This document shows positions 14,334 to 27,470 of a stretch of 64,000 nucleotides of DNA, in pieces. Source of the DNA: Gorsachius magnificus (Eukaryota; Chordata; Aves; Pelecaniformes; Ardeidae); NCBI GenBank assembly GCA_034008185.1, contig CM067084.1:5661385-5725384 (forward strand). Direction: 5' to 3'. The notes beneath the pieces are model-generated. The model did not search any database and was not told where the DNA came from. It was given only the letters and a program-made list of their open reading frames with translations. Numbering within the stretch: position 1 is the stretch's first letter; each line of letters begins with the position of its first letter. A program made the translations under genes and the position numbers.

Positions 14334-14514
14334 TAGAATCATAGAACCGTTTAGGTTGAAAAAGATCTTTAAGATCACCAAGTCCAACTGTTAACCTAAC
14401 ACTGCTATTCCACCACTAAACCATGTCCCTAAGCACCATGTCTACATGTCTTTTAAATACCTCCAGGGACAGGACCTCAACCACTTCCCTGGGCAGCCTC
14501 TTCCAATGCTTTTG
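14334..14514 (-). mobile_element. CR1 LINE 3'-end fragment (avian type), antisense
   Basis: Read on the minus strand, this opens with the hallmark CR1 text: attggaagaggctgcccagg, then a ggtgg...tgagg block, the ccctggaggt block and gtgcttagggacatggttta. It ends with the diagnostic 3' terminus containing TTCTATGATTCTA (AGAATCATAGAA on the + strand). Only about 180 bp of the 3' untranslated end is present. That is the usual 5'-truncated form, because CR1 starts reverse transcription at its 3' end and often aborts. No reverse-transcriptase coding part remains, so it is not mobile. CR1 is the dominant LINE of birds, and this is the best host clue in the window. Confidence 0.95.
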
Positions 14515-17500
14515 TTTCATAGCATGGAACCAATACCTTGTTTCATAGCATAGAACAGTTTTGGGCTGTACAAACTAAACTGCCTTCAGATTAAAACAAA
14601 GGAGCAGATCTAATACCTGCTGCCTGGCAAGGAGGCTCCAGGTGACAGAATGAGACTAGAGCCAGTTTAAAGTAAAAACACTACAGCATACACAGCACAA
14701 AGGCTGGGCACTCAGCATTAACTTTCTCTACAAAACCCCTCCTTTGCCCCACACTAGCAAGAGCACAGCCACCGTGTATCCCTCAGTTTATTAATCTTTC
14801 TCTGGTTAAGAAACTGACTGAAATTGCCGTCTGCTGCAGGCACCCATGACTACTCCAGCCCCAGCAGCATCCCACAGCTACCACCAACCCACTGTAAGTT
14901 ACTATCCCACACTTTTTCCCCCCACATACCTGTGTCTTTGAGATGTGATCTCTCACAAGCGCACCGCAGCACCCAGACCTTACTCACTCACATTTTCTAG
15001 CCCAAGTCCTTCCAGACCCTCCTGAAGAGCCTCTGGACAGCCCCCAGTTTCTCATTTACAGCAGCTGCTTCTAAGCAGGTACCAGGTGAGGGACTGAGGA
15101 GCCCCATCAGCCCCTGCAGCCTTCTCTCCCAGGGAGCAGTGCTGCTGCTTATTCGGGCTCGTGCTCTGCTGCTCACAGCGGGGTCTCGGCTCCTCCATGG
15201 TGCTCAGATAACAGCAAGCATCCAAGCTAAGATCCTCACAAAGGAAGTTTTTCCCCAAGATTAATGTCTCTGGATATGAGGAATTGCTCAGCACTTGATT
15301 GGATACAGGAGTAATCTGGGAACAAAAAGAAATTACATACTTCAGATAAATTGTCCAAGTAATCCAGCACTGTTCTTCACACCTTCTAGCAACAGCGATC
15401 TAAACACCTGAAATAAGAGAATGTTGTAACAAATGGCTCAGAATAACCTGAAATCTTTATGTACAACTGTTTATATACAATATTTTAATACTGTTAAAAA
15501 TCCAGAAATCTAAAACTCCTTATGGCCAGAGCACGCACAGCATTGACTAAGGTCAGTGCTGCTGCAATGCCAATACACCTTGTGCAATGGTTTCCTTAAA
15601 GCTTTTGGAATTCAGAGTAAATATTTCCATGGGCATTTAATTGGAAATTTTGTGATTGGAAGAAAACCAAAGCATTCTAATGAGCGCATGATATATAACT
15701 TGAACAATAAAAAGGAAGGGTCCTGACTGAGGGGGAGCAGAAAAGCAATCCAGGTAGCGCCAGGGGACAGTGGGCTAAAGCTCTTACACATGCACCAGGA
15801 GCAGGGGTTGCCTTGAGACATTCAGCACTAATGCTACCGGCTCAGATTCGCTGTGTTATACCACTATTGCAAGCATTGAAAAGCTAAGAAAATCTTTACA
15901 AACGTATTTTTCTAGCAATGAGATCCCATTCAGAAATTTTATGGCAAAAAAGACTTTTCCTTCCTAAAGAAAACTCCAGCCCAAAGCAGATAGGAGAAAC
16001 AAGTAACTGAGGAAGCCTGGGCTGCACTGTAAGGCAAAAGCCATCACTAGTTTTGGAAGAATCCCTTCTGCTTTATAACCAAATATGCCTTGCTTTAAGT
16101 TCCCAAGAACTGGATAAAGGTTTCTTACTGTCCCCTGTGTGACCAAGTTGTATTTCTGCCAACAAAGACAGCTTTTGTTTCCCACTGGGCTTGTCAAAGG
16201 CTTTCTGCCAAAACTCCCTTTGAGAGAAAACTGTCCACTAAACACATTTTACCAGGAAGATCCTGCTTTCCACAAATCTTCTTGGGATTTGTTGTTGTTG
16301 TTATTATTATTTTCTTTTTCTTTTTTATTCCCAGAAATCTGAAAAGTGTTGGTTTACATGAGTAAATTATTTGTTCATTTTTGTGGGTTTCCAGTGAAGG
16401 CAAATAAACAAACCCAGGAACAATTACAACTTGCCTGGCAAGGCAGTCTACGTATTCCTGAGTAACCTGGTGATATCCTGACACTAAATAACACAAATGA
16501 TGAGGGTATACCTGCAACCTGCTATAATTTACTATACAACCTGCCCTTACTCATTTTTTGTCAGTTGTCTCCTCCCTTTTATTCGCCCAACAGAAACACC
16601 CAATAAAAAAAAGGATAATACTGAAGTGATTTTATATAGACATTGTTCAAATTTGGGAGGCACATGTGCCTCTGGGGGAGGCTGGGAAAAAGGCTGACAT
16701 AGAATCGGGAGAACCATAATATATGTGCAGCATGTGCAGTGTGATCCTGCAATGGCAAGGTCATGCTTAAGGTTTGCTTGATGTAGACAAACCTGGAAAC
16801 AGAATACTGACAGGAAATTTGCTCTAATGTGCATACGAACTGAAATGCTACCAGAGAGTGAGGTACAGCGACTTACAGTAATGCCTTTCCTGCGTGACCA
16901 AAGACGGGGCTGAGTTCCTGTATGAAGGTCCAAATATCTCACAACTGTGTTCTTTCACAATTCACAAGGCAGAAAAATGGACTGAGAGGCCCTTTCAAGA
17001 ACCTTAAAAGGGAATCGAATGCCCTTGTCTATTTTCTTTGAATGGTACCAAGGGGTCTGTTTAAAAAATTATGAAAATGGTTGGGCTGTCTAGCAATTCA
17101 TGTAGACCTATTAATGTGGTACATTTGTACTTTTGCTTTTTGACAGAAATCACTGAAGTTATGGAATGGGTAACAGTTTCTCTCCTGAGACAGTTATAAT
17201 GGTAATCTATGACAGAACTGACCCCAAATTTGCAGAGGGTTAATAAAGAAAGAGAAACAAGTATTCTTCTCACAACCTAGGTATCACATTATGCTATTTC
17301 AGAGTTCACATGTTGCTCTAATTGCTGTTTCCGTGGTTTTTGAAAAAGACTCACTCTAAATTCATCCTAGCATCCATATCAAATATTTACATTCAGGCCT
17401 AAGTTGTCTTGTAAGATTTTAATAGCATATCCTCCTATTCAGAAAAACAGCACAAATCCTAGTGCATATAGGAAGCGAAACATTCTAAACACTTTAAACT

Positions 17501-18947
17501 GTCATTTTTTCTCAAAGTACAAGGATGTTTATGCTCTTGTCTAAGGCGAGAGAAACAGAGCAGCATACCACTCCATATTTGTCAATGTTAACTTTGCAAG
17601 GTAGAAACTGGCTTCTGTATGCACCACTGTTCTGTTTCTTCACTGCTCTAAAAACCATAATGTGACATATGGGTATGTATAAATTAAAACAACAAAGATC
17701 TATGGCCCCACCACAGAAAAACCTGCAGTCTCACTCTTTATTCCACATATCATTATGACTCCAAGAAACTTTTCAAAATTGTCTCCAAAAATGCATCTTA
17801 GATACCAGACCAGTGACCTGACAGTACACCGGGGATAATTGCATGGTTCTGTGGGACAGCTACACCCTCAAATCTGGTGTATATCAGGAATAACCTTCCT
17901 AGAGTCAGTAGGGACTGCTGCTGTGAGTATGGCAGAACTATACGACTTCTTGAAAAATTTTCAAGAAAGTGCTATGAGAATTAATAAGGATAACATATCG
18001 ACCCTCCAGTTGAGTATCTTATACGGCCAAAGTACTCACACCAACAGGTAGAAGACTGAGAGCAAAGAACTCAAGGACAGCCCTTTTATGTGTATGTGTC
18101 ATTCTAAAATAGACTCCTGCAAGCATCCTGGTTAATATAACACACTGTTTGCCAAATATGTACTTTAAAAATAGCAGTCAACTGTACGGCATACCTTGAG
18201 CAGTGTTAAAGCTGTCTAGGTTTTGTTATACAAAGACCGTGATAAGTTATAAGATGCCGGCAGTGGAAGAAGAAGTGAAACACCAAAACCCAAGCTGCAT
18301 AAGATTCTTGAATGAGTACTTAACAGGGAAGGTTAAACCATAACAGGCGTGTCTTAAATTTAATAAATCAGGGCACTTACTCAGATGACTAAACATGGAT
18401 TTAGGATCTCCAGTGATTCCGATGTTTATAGTTTGGTAACTAAACCTACAGTTGGGCATCTAAGGAAAAGTATCCAGTATACCAGAAGTCTGTACAACTA
18501 CCGCTCTAGCAGCATGTAGATACTGACATTCTGCCCAGGGGAGCCTGAAGTTACACACTCTTCTTTTAAAATCTCACCATAGATTTCAGCTCTAGCAGTC
18601 TTCTGTTTGGGGAGAAATTAATAAAATTTTTTGCATTTCTGCTAAACTCTGATCAATTGATTGTTGTCCCAAACTTCTACGCCCCCTTCTTTTAAAACAA
18701 ATTCCAGCCTGTTTGAAATCTAGCTCACAAGCTTGGCAAAGTAGACATTTTTCTATGTGTTAATACTGGCCAGAACAGTATTATCCTCAACTGGGACAAG
18801 TTATTAATTTGCATTACTAGAAATTTATGATCAATAATACTGATCCTTTTTCTGTTGTACAGACAAAAGTAAGTTGAGGACATGCCACTGCTGTTTTCAA
18901 ATGAACACTAATTGTGCAATTTGGAATTTGTCTTTGACTCATTGTAG

Positions 18948-19099
18948 GTTCGCAGCAAGAGCAAAGCAGCTAAGGCTGGACTGTGTGAGGGAGATGAGGT
19001 GGTGTCTATCAATGGCAAGCCCTGTGGAGACTTAACCTATGCTGAAGTTATTGTTCTAATGGAGAGCCTGACTGACGTCCTGCAGATGCTTATCAAGAG
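18948..19099 (+). CDS. SYNPO2: SYNPO2 exon 2: second half of the PDZ domain
   Basis: This internal exon is 152 bases long. It runs from a pyrimidine-poor acceptor (attgtag, AG at 18946-18947) to the donor AG|GTACAG (GT at 19100). It starts in phase 0 and ends with two bases of an Arg codon, completed by exon 3. The peptide begins VRSKSKAAKAGLCEGDEVVS, continues with INGKPC and a DLTYAEVIVLMES helix, and ends LQMLIKR. This is the second half of a PDZ fold: alphaA, the DEVVSING strand, alphaB and the last strand. It closely matches the synaptopodin-2 PDZ, which in mammals has been reported to recruit VPS18 and link the protein to chaperone-assisted selective autophagy at Z-discs. Reading past the donor gives an unrelated open tail to about 19280, which I treat as intron. 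The ligand-binding GF loop is on the missing exon 1. Confidence 0.95.
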
Positions 19100-22000
19100 G
19101 TACAGGAATGTTCAGAATGCTTTGGTGCAATTCTGTTCAGTAAACCATGTGGAAAATGCTCGTTTTGAATGCATTCATTTTGCAGACATATACTGTGAGC
19201 TTCTGATAGTCCTCTTATTTATGTATGTAACTCTGCTTGTCTGTATGGAAAAGGGAGGGAAGACAGAGTATTTGATCTGAAGGAATTAATGTATATAATT
19301 TGAATAGTACAGTTCAGGCACAGAATTAAGAGTACAATCTCCAAATGGAATGATTTTATTTCTTATGAAGTATTCTTAATACTTACAAGGTATCCACTAC
19401 CATATCTGCATACTGCGGAGTCTTAAGTTCAATTATTCTTTCCGCCCCTTTGAAGTAGTGAAGTGTTGTTATTCCCCATAGATAGGGAAGTGAGACTTAC
19501 AAAAAGCAAAGGCTGTATAGATGAAGAAAGTGTGTTACACAGATATGCCTTGATGATGACATGGCAAATGGTCTTCTTGGGTGGCAAAATGTGTTAGTAG
19601 TCAGGAGGGGGAGAGGGTCTGGAAATCATGAATTCTATTTCTGTAGCTGTTAACACTTCACTAGATGAGGTGGGGCAAGTCACTTACAGCTCTCTGGGTC
19701 TCAGCTTCTCCATTTATAAAATAGCGATAGTGAATTTCAGTTTTCTTTGAAAATGCTTTGAGCTTCTTAGAGTAGAAAACCTTCATGTAAATTTGCAAGC
19801 AAGCCAGCATTACTGCTCTCTGCACATCACTCATTATATTCTAATGACTGTTCTGTAATTGTCATCAGTGTAATGCATGCAACCTTGAGTTCAGAACCAC
19901 CTACAGTAAGCACATTTCCCCCAGACTTTGTGAATTTGACAAGATGAACTCTGAATTGCCTTCAGTGTGGGTAAGAAGAGGAAGAAAAGACCTGAGACTT
20001 CCACACTCTTATGGCTGCCCCCTGAGCCACTGCAGTTCCCTGTGTCTGCTCTCCCACAGGCAGGACCAGGAAGATAGAAGGGGTCAGGACTCATCACAAC
20101 AGCTAACAGAGCAGTGTCACTGGAAAGGCTGAAGGGACTCCGGTGCAAAAAAAGGCACTTGTCTCTGGTTACCAGGGATGTCTAAACAGCATGTGAAACT
20201 CCTCTTGTGGTTTCTGCAACTTGCGCAAAGGAACTTTCCTAAAGTGTCTAGTATTTCAAAGTTACAGTCTGCCTTCAAAACAAGATGCTCTCAAGGAGTA
20301 CTCATTTTATTTATAACAGACTTTTCACACGGCCTGTCTGTTCATGTTGTCTTGGGCTGATTAACGATCAATGTGATGAGATCAGGGGAACAGTGATAGC
20401 TGAGGATTACAGCTTACCTTCTCCATAGTGAATAGCTTTTGTTTCTGGTTCAGCAGCGTACCACTTGAATGCTCCTCATTTGATATCTGCATTCTTAGGT
20501 TTTTAATTCATAACATGGCTACTGGAACTGCATTTGTAAAAATGATATTTGTGGCTGACCAGCTGTCTTCTTTGCAGCCGTAGAAATAGCTCCATATGCC
20601 TCGACTCCTGCCTGTTGCTGCTCTATAACTGATATTTCAGCTGGTCTGAAGGCCACAGTATGCTCCAGCTGGAGTGACAGCACATCTTCCATTCACTGCA
20701 ATTGCCACTGCTTGAATGTGTGGTGAACAGCAAGACATGTCCTGAAAATCAGAACCAAAACAGAGTGTTTAGACCACATAATTCAGTGTTTAATAGAATG
20801 AAACTGTGTCTGTTAGAAATTTTAAGAAAACTGCAGTTGCTCAACACTCTGAAAGTGACTAAAATGTTCTAAAGGAATTCACTGTGAGAATCTTTGAATT
20901 TCTTCTCATCAGCTCATCTCCCCAAACTCCAAGCCCCTACTGTCAGTATCTTCCAGGGTATGAGAGAATAAACTGAAACACTTCTCTTTCCCTGCCACCT
21001 CCTTTGTGGGTAGTAGCCCTCAGCACTACCACCAGAAGGATTTTTCAGGAAGTGTCTTAGCATCCTCTGAGAGCAATGAGAAGCAAATCCTTCCTTTACT
21101 GAGTAGCCACTTGTTAGCAGCCATCTCAAGAAAAAGCTGGAAATCATGAGCAAAGAATAATGCCTAATTAAAGTGGTGTTCAAATGGTGATCTCTATGTC
21201 CAAGCACCTTTCACTGGCAGGGAAGAATATTTGTCCTTCTGACTCTTCTGGAACTATTTGGATGAAGGCTGAGATTTTCATAAGCATTCATTGTTGGCCT
21301 AATTCTGCTCTTACTAAATTTACTGGGAGGAAAATTAAGTTTCTAAAGTAGTTTTTAAAATGCTACTTGGCCTTTGATGTCTACAGAAAGTTCTCCCAAT
21401 CCCCTGTAAACCACAGTCAGTTACTGACCAGCAGTGCCCACAAAATCTTTGGTTTACAGAATCAGAGGAAAGAGACACCCTGCACGGCAGGCACTTTCCA
21501 GATGCCATGTGGGGAAGCATCTTACTGACCTTCCCAACAAATGCTGAACAGATGTATGCAGGAAACATCAAGAGTGGGGACAGAAACAGAAACATTAGCC
21601 TGCCCTTTTCACATCAGTATTAGCAACTCTTGGGCTACTGCTGAGTCTAGAAAGAAAATTTCTAGGGAGAAGTAGGGAGTGTGCTAATGCATACCAAAAT
21701 GAAATGTAGGGAGTAAAACATCACTCTGAGACAAACCCTGCCATGCTGACTCTGTGAGTTCTGCTTCCTTCCTGGAATTACACCGGGGTATTGTTCCTGC
21801 AGTGAGTTGGAAAGACCTGAAACAAAAATAATAATTTTAAAAAACAGAATATTAAATGACAAAAAAGAGATCAGACACAGTATTCTGCCTCTTGATACAT
21901 GGATACACATTTATGTCTATATAGAGCAGAAGTATACCCATAAGTATCAAGGGCCTTTTAAGGTGGAAATCTTTCTCACACATACACACAATCACTCAGC

Positions 22001-23371
22001 TACCAATAAAGGCTAACATTTAGCTGGCCCAGCCCCCAGTCTCATATCTTACAGGGAAATGTTTACAGATTTGTATAATTTATCTGTACTTAAGAGCAGT
22101 ACAATTGATCATCCAAATAGCATAACATGATGGAATCCAGCAACACTCACAAGGAGCTCCCTGAATTAAAATCTGTCTGACCTTTATGGAGCTCTGTATG
22201 TGGTTTAATGGATGTTACACATTTTGTGCTATTTGAGGCAGACCCAGACGGGTACAAACAGTATGCTGCATGGCTGGAAAAGCAAGTGATATTGAAATTT
22301 CTTCAATGCACTGACAGATTTATTTCTTCTTTTGCTTCTTTCAGCCTTTCTTTGCAGGGGGTTCCAAAGTTTCAGAATACCCGGGACACACTTTTGAGTT
22401 CAGAAATCTCCATAATACTTGATATTAATACTTTACTGAGGGTACCTACCACTTCCATCATTTGAAAACGTGCTTTTCTACCTTCTAGTCAACAGAAAAC
22501 CTTAATAACATGCTGCAGTCTTGCTGTATAGAAAAGGTTTCTTCTCAGATTAATAGTAGTCAGTATGGCCCAGAGTACTGAAAGAAGCTAGAGAGTACAC
22601 TAAGAGTCCTAACACCAGTAAAACAGCCTAACTGGGCCAGGGGAATTAATGGTTTAAAAAAGGGAGCTACACAGAAGTATACAGTAGGCTTCAGGAAGTC
22701 AAAGTAATATTTTCCAGTTAGAAATACGTATTTTTTAATAACTAGGAAATATTGTATGGGTTCACTACCCTTTTTCACTGGATCGCTGGAATAGGCCCAG
22801 AATGTTTTAATTATTCCATGATATATAGGGATGATGATCCTCACAGGAATTCTTTGAATGTGTATTTTAAGGATTCATTCCTCTCCCTCTGATCCTCATC
22901 CCGTACTTATCTATTCCTTAGAGAGTAAACTATTTGGGACAAGAACTACATGTGAGGATGGTGCCTAAAACAGTTGCAGTAATAGCCACAGAGCCAAAAA
23001 TTAACCACTTTTCTGGTGTCATGCAAAGTTAATTTTCTTATGCACATGTGAAATGTGAAGAAGTATTGTCCCAGAAGTCTCAGCAGCATTTGTCTGGAAA
23101 CACTATAACAGAAATGTGTCTGTGAATGCATACTGATGTTAGGATCGATATAATTCAACATTGCAGAAGGATGGTAGTAGATACAAAGATGCTTCAACTT
23201 AAAGACCTCTACATTCTGGGAGAATTATTCTACTTAAATGGACCTGCTAGCAGGTACCACAATTAATATTGGGGGGAAAATACTATACAGAAATTGCTTT
23301 TGTAACTGTACTTAAAATTGCTGTGCTTACAGCAATTTAATTTCTTGAATTACTTCTTTATGTATGTGCAG
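19100..23371 (+). other. SYNPO2: SYNPO2 intron 2
   Basis: About 4.3 kb between a consensus donor (GTACAG) and the acceptor tatgtgcag. The only recognisable element is a degraded MIR-like SINE near 19.6-19.8 kb. Other open frames (for example 19944-20132 and 22208-22465) have no family resemblance or splice signals. The intron joins codons in phase 2, and joining AG to A restores an Arg at the same place as in mammalian SYNPO2. Confidence 0.9.
19600..19770 (+). mobile_element. MIR-like (CORE-SINE) fragment
   Basis: The segment keeps the ordered landmarks of a MIR element: tagctgt, then ggggcaagtcacttac, the ctctctgggtctcagctt block, ccatttataaaatagcgata, and a trailing tgctttgag. These match the MIR core (gggcaagt.actta, ctctgggcctcagttt, cat.tgtaaaatgg.gata). 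It is highly diverged, as expected of a SINE family that predates birds and mammals. Boundaries are approximate. Confidence 0.75.
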
Positions 23372-24165
23372 ATCCTCCAATGGAATAAATGAAACCTTGA
23401 GTGCTGAAAGAGAAAATGGAAAGCATGATAACATAAAAAATGAGGACTATAGGGAGAGTACTACGCTGCAAATTAACACAGTGAAAGAGGTACCCCATGG
23501 AGATTTATGCATCACAGAGATATATACTGAGACTCACCAGGGAGCAGGAGAAAGCAACATACACTTTTCTGAAATGAAACAAGAGACCACACAAAGCCAC
23601 AGAATTACCCCTAAAGTGATAGGCACATCCAAAGTGCTCGTGACAGATGAGGCTGCTTTCAGAGGGAAGACAGAAGAAAGAAGGCCAGGTACTATGGTTG
23701 AGCTGCAGTTGTCCCTCTCAAATGACGCACACAAGGGCACCAATGCTCCCGCTGTGACTCTCTTAGGGGCAGAAAAATGCATCCCTTCAGGAAGAGGACC
23801 CAGTGTACAACAAGATGGGACTAGCCCTGTAATCACAATTCCCCTGGCCGTGAAAGAGGGCAACATCCAGTGGTCAAGCAAAGTAGTCCAGTTTTCTAGT
23901 AGCAAAGAGGTCAAGAGGACCCAAGGTGCAGCTCCATCTCCCCCCAGCGTGGAGGTGATCCTAGACTGTTCAGACAGGGAGAAGGAAGCACCCAGGTCTC
24001 CAGCTGAAAAGGGGTGTGTTGATTCTCAAGAGGAAGGAGGGCAGTCAGAAGCACCTCCTTCCCTCCTCTCCTTTGCAATCTCATCAGAAGGCACAGAGCA
24101 GGGAGAAGACGACCAGCACTCGGAAAGGGATCACAGACCTCTCAAGCACAGGGCAAGGCACGCAA
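23372..24165 (+). CDS. SYNPO2: SYNPO2 exon 3: acidic, disordered linker after the PDZ
   Basis: This 794-base exon starts after acceptor tgtgcag (AG at 23370-23371) in phase 2 and ends at donor CAA|GTAAGT (GT at 24166) in phase 1. It encodes about 264 residues rich in Glu, Ser and Thr with no globular domain. Blocks shared with mammalian SYNPO2 are ESTTLQI near the start, VELQLSLS in the middle, VEVILDCSDR, and GGQSEAPPSLLSFAISSEGT followed by EQGED, then KHRARHA at the junction. The stretches between these blocks are poorly conserved. Joining the final A to GG at the start of exon 4 gives RHA-R-LRRSESLSEKQ, exactly the join seen in mammals, which confirms both splice sites. An antisense open frame at 23534-23914 is a shadow of this exon. 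The region lies upstream of the mapped actin- and actinin-binding parts, and no specific function can be read from it. Confidence 0.95.
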
Positions 24166-27100
24166 GTAAGTATGTCCCACTAATCATTTGCACTGCCTGA
24201 GGGTCTCTTTTGTAACTTTAAACATAATTTCAGAATTTAGACTGCATTAGAAAAAAAAAAATAAGCATTTTTTTCTGCAGTTTTCTAACTTTCCCTCTGT
24301 CTTTTTCTTTTAAATGATGTTTCTGTTCTTGCTTTATATATTTTTTCAGGGTAATACAATGCTCCTGGTGATGAGCCAAGAGTATACCCATGCCTTAACT
24401 GTGACGAATAACTTTGCTTAGCACTTTGAAATTAATTCATTACTTTGTCCAACTAAAAATACTTACATCTCCAAAAAGGGCTGAATTCCACTGGTCTTCT
24501 AATGTATATTCAGAGGCAATCTGCAGAATATTAACAAAAAAAGCAAGTTGCTTGCACATGTCTAAGTGAATCCTGTGGATTTCTCCTTTTATAGCAAAAA
24601 CTTTATGTTGTCATTTGCATCATCTAAAATCAAAGCCATGCCACTGCTCTTAAAAGTTAATAAAAAAGGCTAGTAGAAAAGCTTGATGTTCCCTGCAGAA
24701 GAGATTTTGACAGACACTAGCATGTGTATAACTGTTACATGATCCTTTCAGTTTTGTCAGTCTTCTCCAGACTGTAAAGAGAACATGCTATTTCTTCAGA
24801 CTCCCATACCCAGAGGTCAGCTTCAAAATGTGTCCAAGAAGTTTACATGAAAGTAAACTTGCAACTGGATCCAATACTAATTGAGTGTAGATACGCATTT
24901 TTTTTTTAATTTATCTATTTTTTATTTATTATTTTATTCATTTGGGACCTTTCTGTTGGTTGCTTGCTCTTTCCCAACAATGTTAAGAATCCTGTCTGGG
25001 GATTTAGTAGCAGTATGTCAAAGGTGCTTGAATGTGTGCAGTGATATACTGTAGCAACAAGCTATTCCACATGCAGTGTTGGAATTAGTCTGCTAACCCA
25101 CTGCTAATTCCTCTGTAAGCATATTTTTAGCATGATAACCATTTGTATCTTATTGGCAAGTGGATTAAGCAGTTACTTATGCCTAAGTGTCCACATATTT
25201 TTGGCATATTCATTGAAGCATAAAAGAAAAGTGCACATGCTTTACATTTTGGCTGCGAAGTTAGAACCAGCTGTGAGACTGTGCCTGTCTTTCTTAGAGA
25301 ATTACTTGCAGTGCCCCTCTAATAAGGCAAAAGTACACAGAATGAACTATATGTTACATGATAAACTCTGCTTTCAAGTAGGACATAGATTCTGTCCTTT
25401 TCCCATCTCAACTATGACAATCTCAATCCTTCCTAATCTAGTGGAAGGTCATTATTCTTAGGAAGCACTGATTTAATCTACACAAATGTTTTCTTTTATT
25501 ATTATTATTTGTAAAATACTATCTACACATGAGAACAACTAAATTGCCAAGCACAGGGGAATAATCCGTGTGCAGCCAATACTATGCATGTTTCTTGTAA
25601 AATTAGAAGTTACAATGCAGCATTTAAGTCTAAACTAGAGAACATTTATTACAGGTGTTTGATCTCTTTAGCAGAAATTTTCTCTGTAAATAGTAACCAG
25701 ATCATATTTACCAGAGCAGGTAACATTTCTTCTGCCATCTTTTGAAACTATTGATTAAATAACTATTCAGATGAATTAAGAAAAAAACCACACTAACAAA
25801 ATGAAAAGTTTCAATTTTTTCTTTCCACAGAACTGTATGGGTACCTGCTGAACCCCCTTCCTAGAAAAGCACTCACTGCTGATGCAAGTAGCTTATTTGA
25901 AAGCGTAGCACTTATATGCTGAAGGGCAACTATTTCTGTTTGCAGAGGCACTCTAGCACTAAAGCCCACACTTTTGGAAAATGTCTTCAGTGACTATTGT
26001 AAGCATTTGTATTGTTGACAGACTAAGCCAAGGATTTTATGATTTGGCCCTCTCAGAATAAAATATTACAAATTGCTGGTTTGGGTGCCATGCTTTTTTC
26101 TCTTTTATAGGTTCTTGTGAGAACCATTGGTCCAGCCATGCTGTCATCTGGCATAATGGCAAAACTCCAATTGTCTTTAATAGGAGAAGTATCAGACTCC
26201 ATCTACAGACATGGCTAAAGGAACATTAATAGAAGATACATCACATGGCTTTTTAAAATGAGTTTGCTTTATGCACACTAGCAAAAGATACTAAATAATT
26301 TACTGTTCTATTTTCATATATCAGAGGCACACTTTTTGTTTTTGAAATTAAGTGGAAGGGGACCACTGACTCAAGCAGGAACAGCTTTAAATTCTAGCTT
26401 TTTTCAATAGAGAAGCTATTGAGGCTGTCATTCATGAGATGTGGCAGTAGAATATAAGGAAGGGAAAGAAACAGGAACCCCACCTGGCTAGCGTTGCCCC
26501 ATGAGGCACATGCTCCATGACACATAACAAGGAAGCAGTCGTGCTGACGTCCAGTGCATCTACCAGCTTTACAGCTGCATCTATGCCTGTTCCACGACTT
26601 GATGAAAACCAAGAATTTATGCTTTAGGAAATATGTATTATTGACATATGCTAGGGAATACTCTTGAGAAATTAGTTGAGCCTCCTCCATTCAATTCTTA
26701 AATGTGTATTCATTCTTAACACATTTTCAAAATAAGTATTCTGGAGCTGCTATATCCTACACAATTTTGGATTATGTTTCAGGCAAGTAATGCTTGTTAA
26801 AAGAATGACACCTGCTTTCATTGAGTACCATGGCCAAACTCCCATGCCTTCCAAGGGGCTGAAAGTTATGCTAATGATTTTAGCCATATACATATACATA
26901 CCAACTTTTATCAACAATACACATTTTATAACGCATACGAGTAAAATAAACACACAAATGGCAGAAGCTGCTGCCACCATCAGACAGAATACACTCAGTT
27001 TTATTTGGTCTCAGATGTTAAGCAGTCATGGGCCTGGCTGGCTGGGAATGTGGGCTGTAAGCCTAGGAACTGTGGTCAAACACTTGGTAAATACCAGACC

Positions 27101-27470
27101 ATAGAAACTGAATAAATGAGAAAATATCATCTGCCTGTTGCTGCTGAGACTGCTTATAGGAATAAAAATTAAGAACACTAGAAATAAAGATACAGGTACC
27201 ATTCCTGTTGAACTAAGAAAGTCCTAAAGGAAGTGATGTAGCCTTTGAACTTGCATGGGTGTGCCTCTAAGGAATGCTGGGTTGATATTGTGGGAAGAGC
27301 TCCATGCAAGGGGAATGACCTCTCCATACAAAAGAAAATACATGCTTTAATATAGGGGAAAGGGACAGTGGGTAAATTTCAGTATAGAAAAATGCAGAAC
27401 TATTTGTTATTACTCTCCTTGTATTTTTTTTTTTGGCTGCATGCAACTAAATGTGCAATTCTTTCCATAG
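24166..27470 (+). other. SYNPO2: SYNPO2 intron 3
   Basis: About 3.3 kb from the strong donor GTAAGTATG to the acceptor ctttccatag. A T/A-rich stretch is found at 24899-24940. Open frames inside (25132-25461, 26790-27104, 26394-26690 minus) have no recognisable similarity. The apparent Met of the long open frame at 27368 lies in this intron: the roughly 34 residues before the acceptor are not protein. Confidence 0.9.

Larger units (their letters stand above)
1..18947 (+). other. SYNPO2: SYNPO2 intron 1, 3' part (no coding exon recognised)
   Basis: This stretch lies directly upstream of the exon with the second half of the PDZ domain, so it should be the 3' end of intron 1. The first coding exon of SYNPO2 normally carries the initiator Met and the GGAPWGFRLQGG carboxylate-binding loop of the PDZ domain. 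I looked for that peptide in the supplied translations and by eye and did not find it, so the exon should lie further upstream. The DNA is AT-rich with frequent stops in all frames. Recognisable contents are one CR1 fragment near 14.4 kb, several A or T homopolymers, and a MEF2-like motif near 1.0 kb. The short open frames here show no splice context or family similarity. An unrecognised alternative first exon cannot be excluded. Confidence 0.8.

Noticed and set aside
19100..19280. Open frame continuing past exon 2
   Set aside because: A consensus donor sits at 19100 and the following peptide is unrelated to SYNPO2. Exon 3 continues the protein in the correct phase.
23534..23914. 126-codon antisense open frame
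   Set aside because: It lies entirely inside SYNPO2 exon 3 and is the expected shadow of a Ser/Glu-rich coding strand.
27368..27470. Upstream extension of the exon 4 open frame with an apparent Met
   Set aside because: It ends at a clear acceptor (ctttccatag), and the spliced join from exon 3 restores the conserved RHA-R-LRR text, so these codons are intron.
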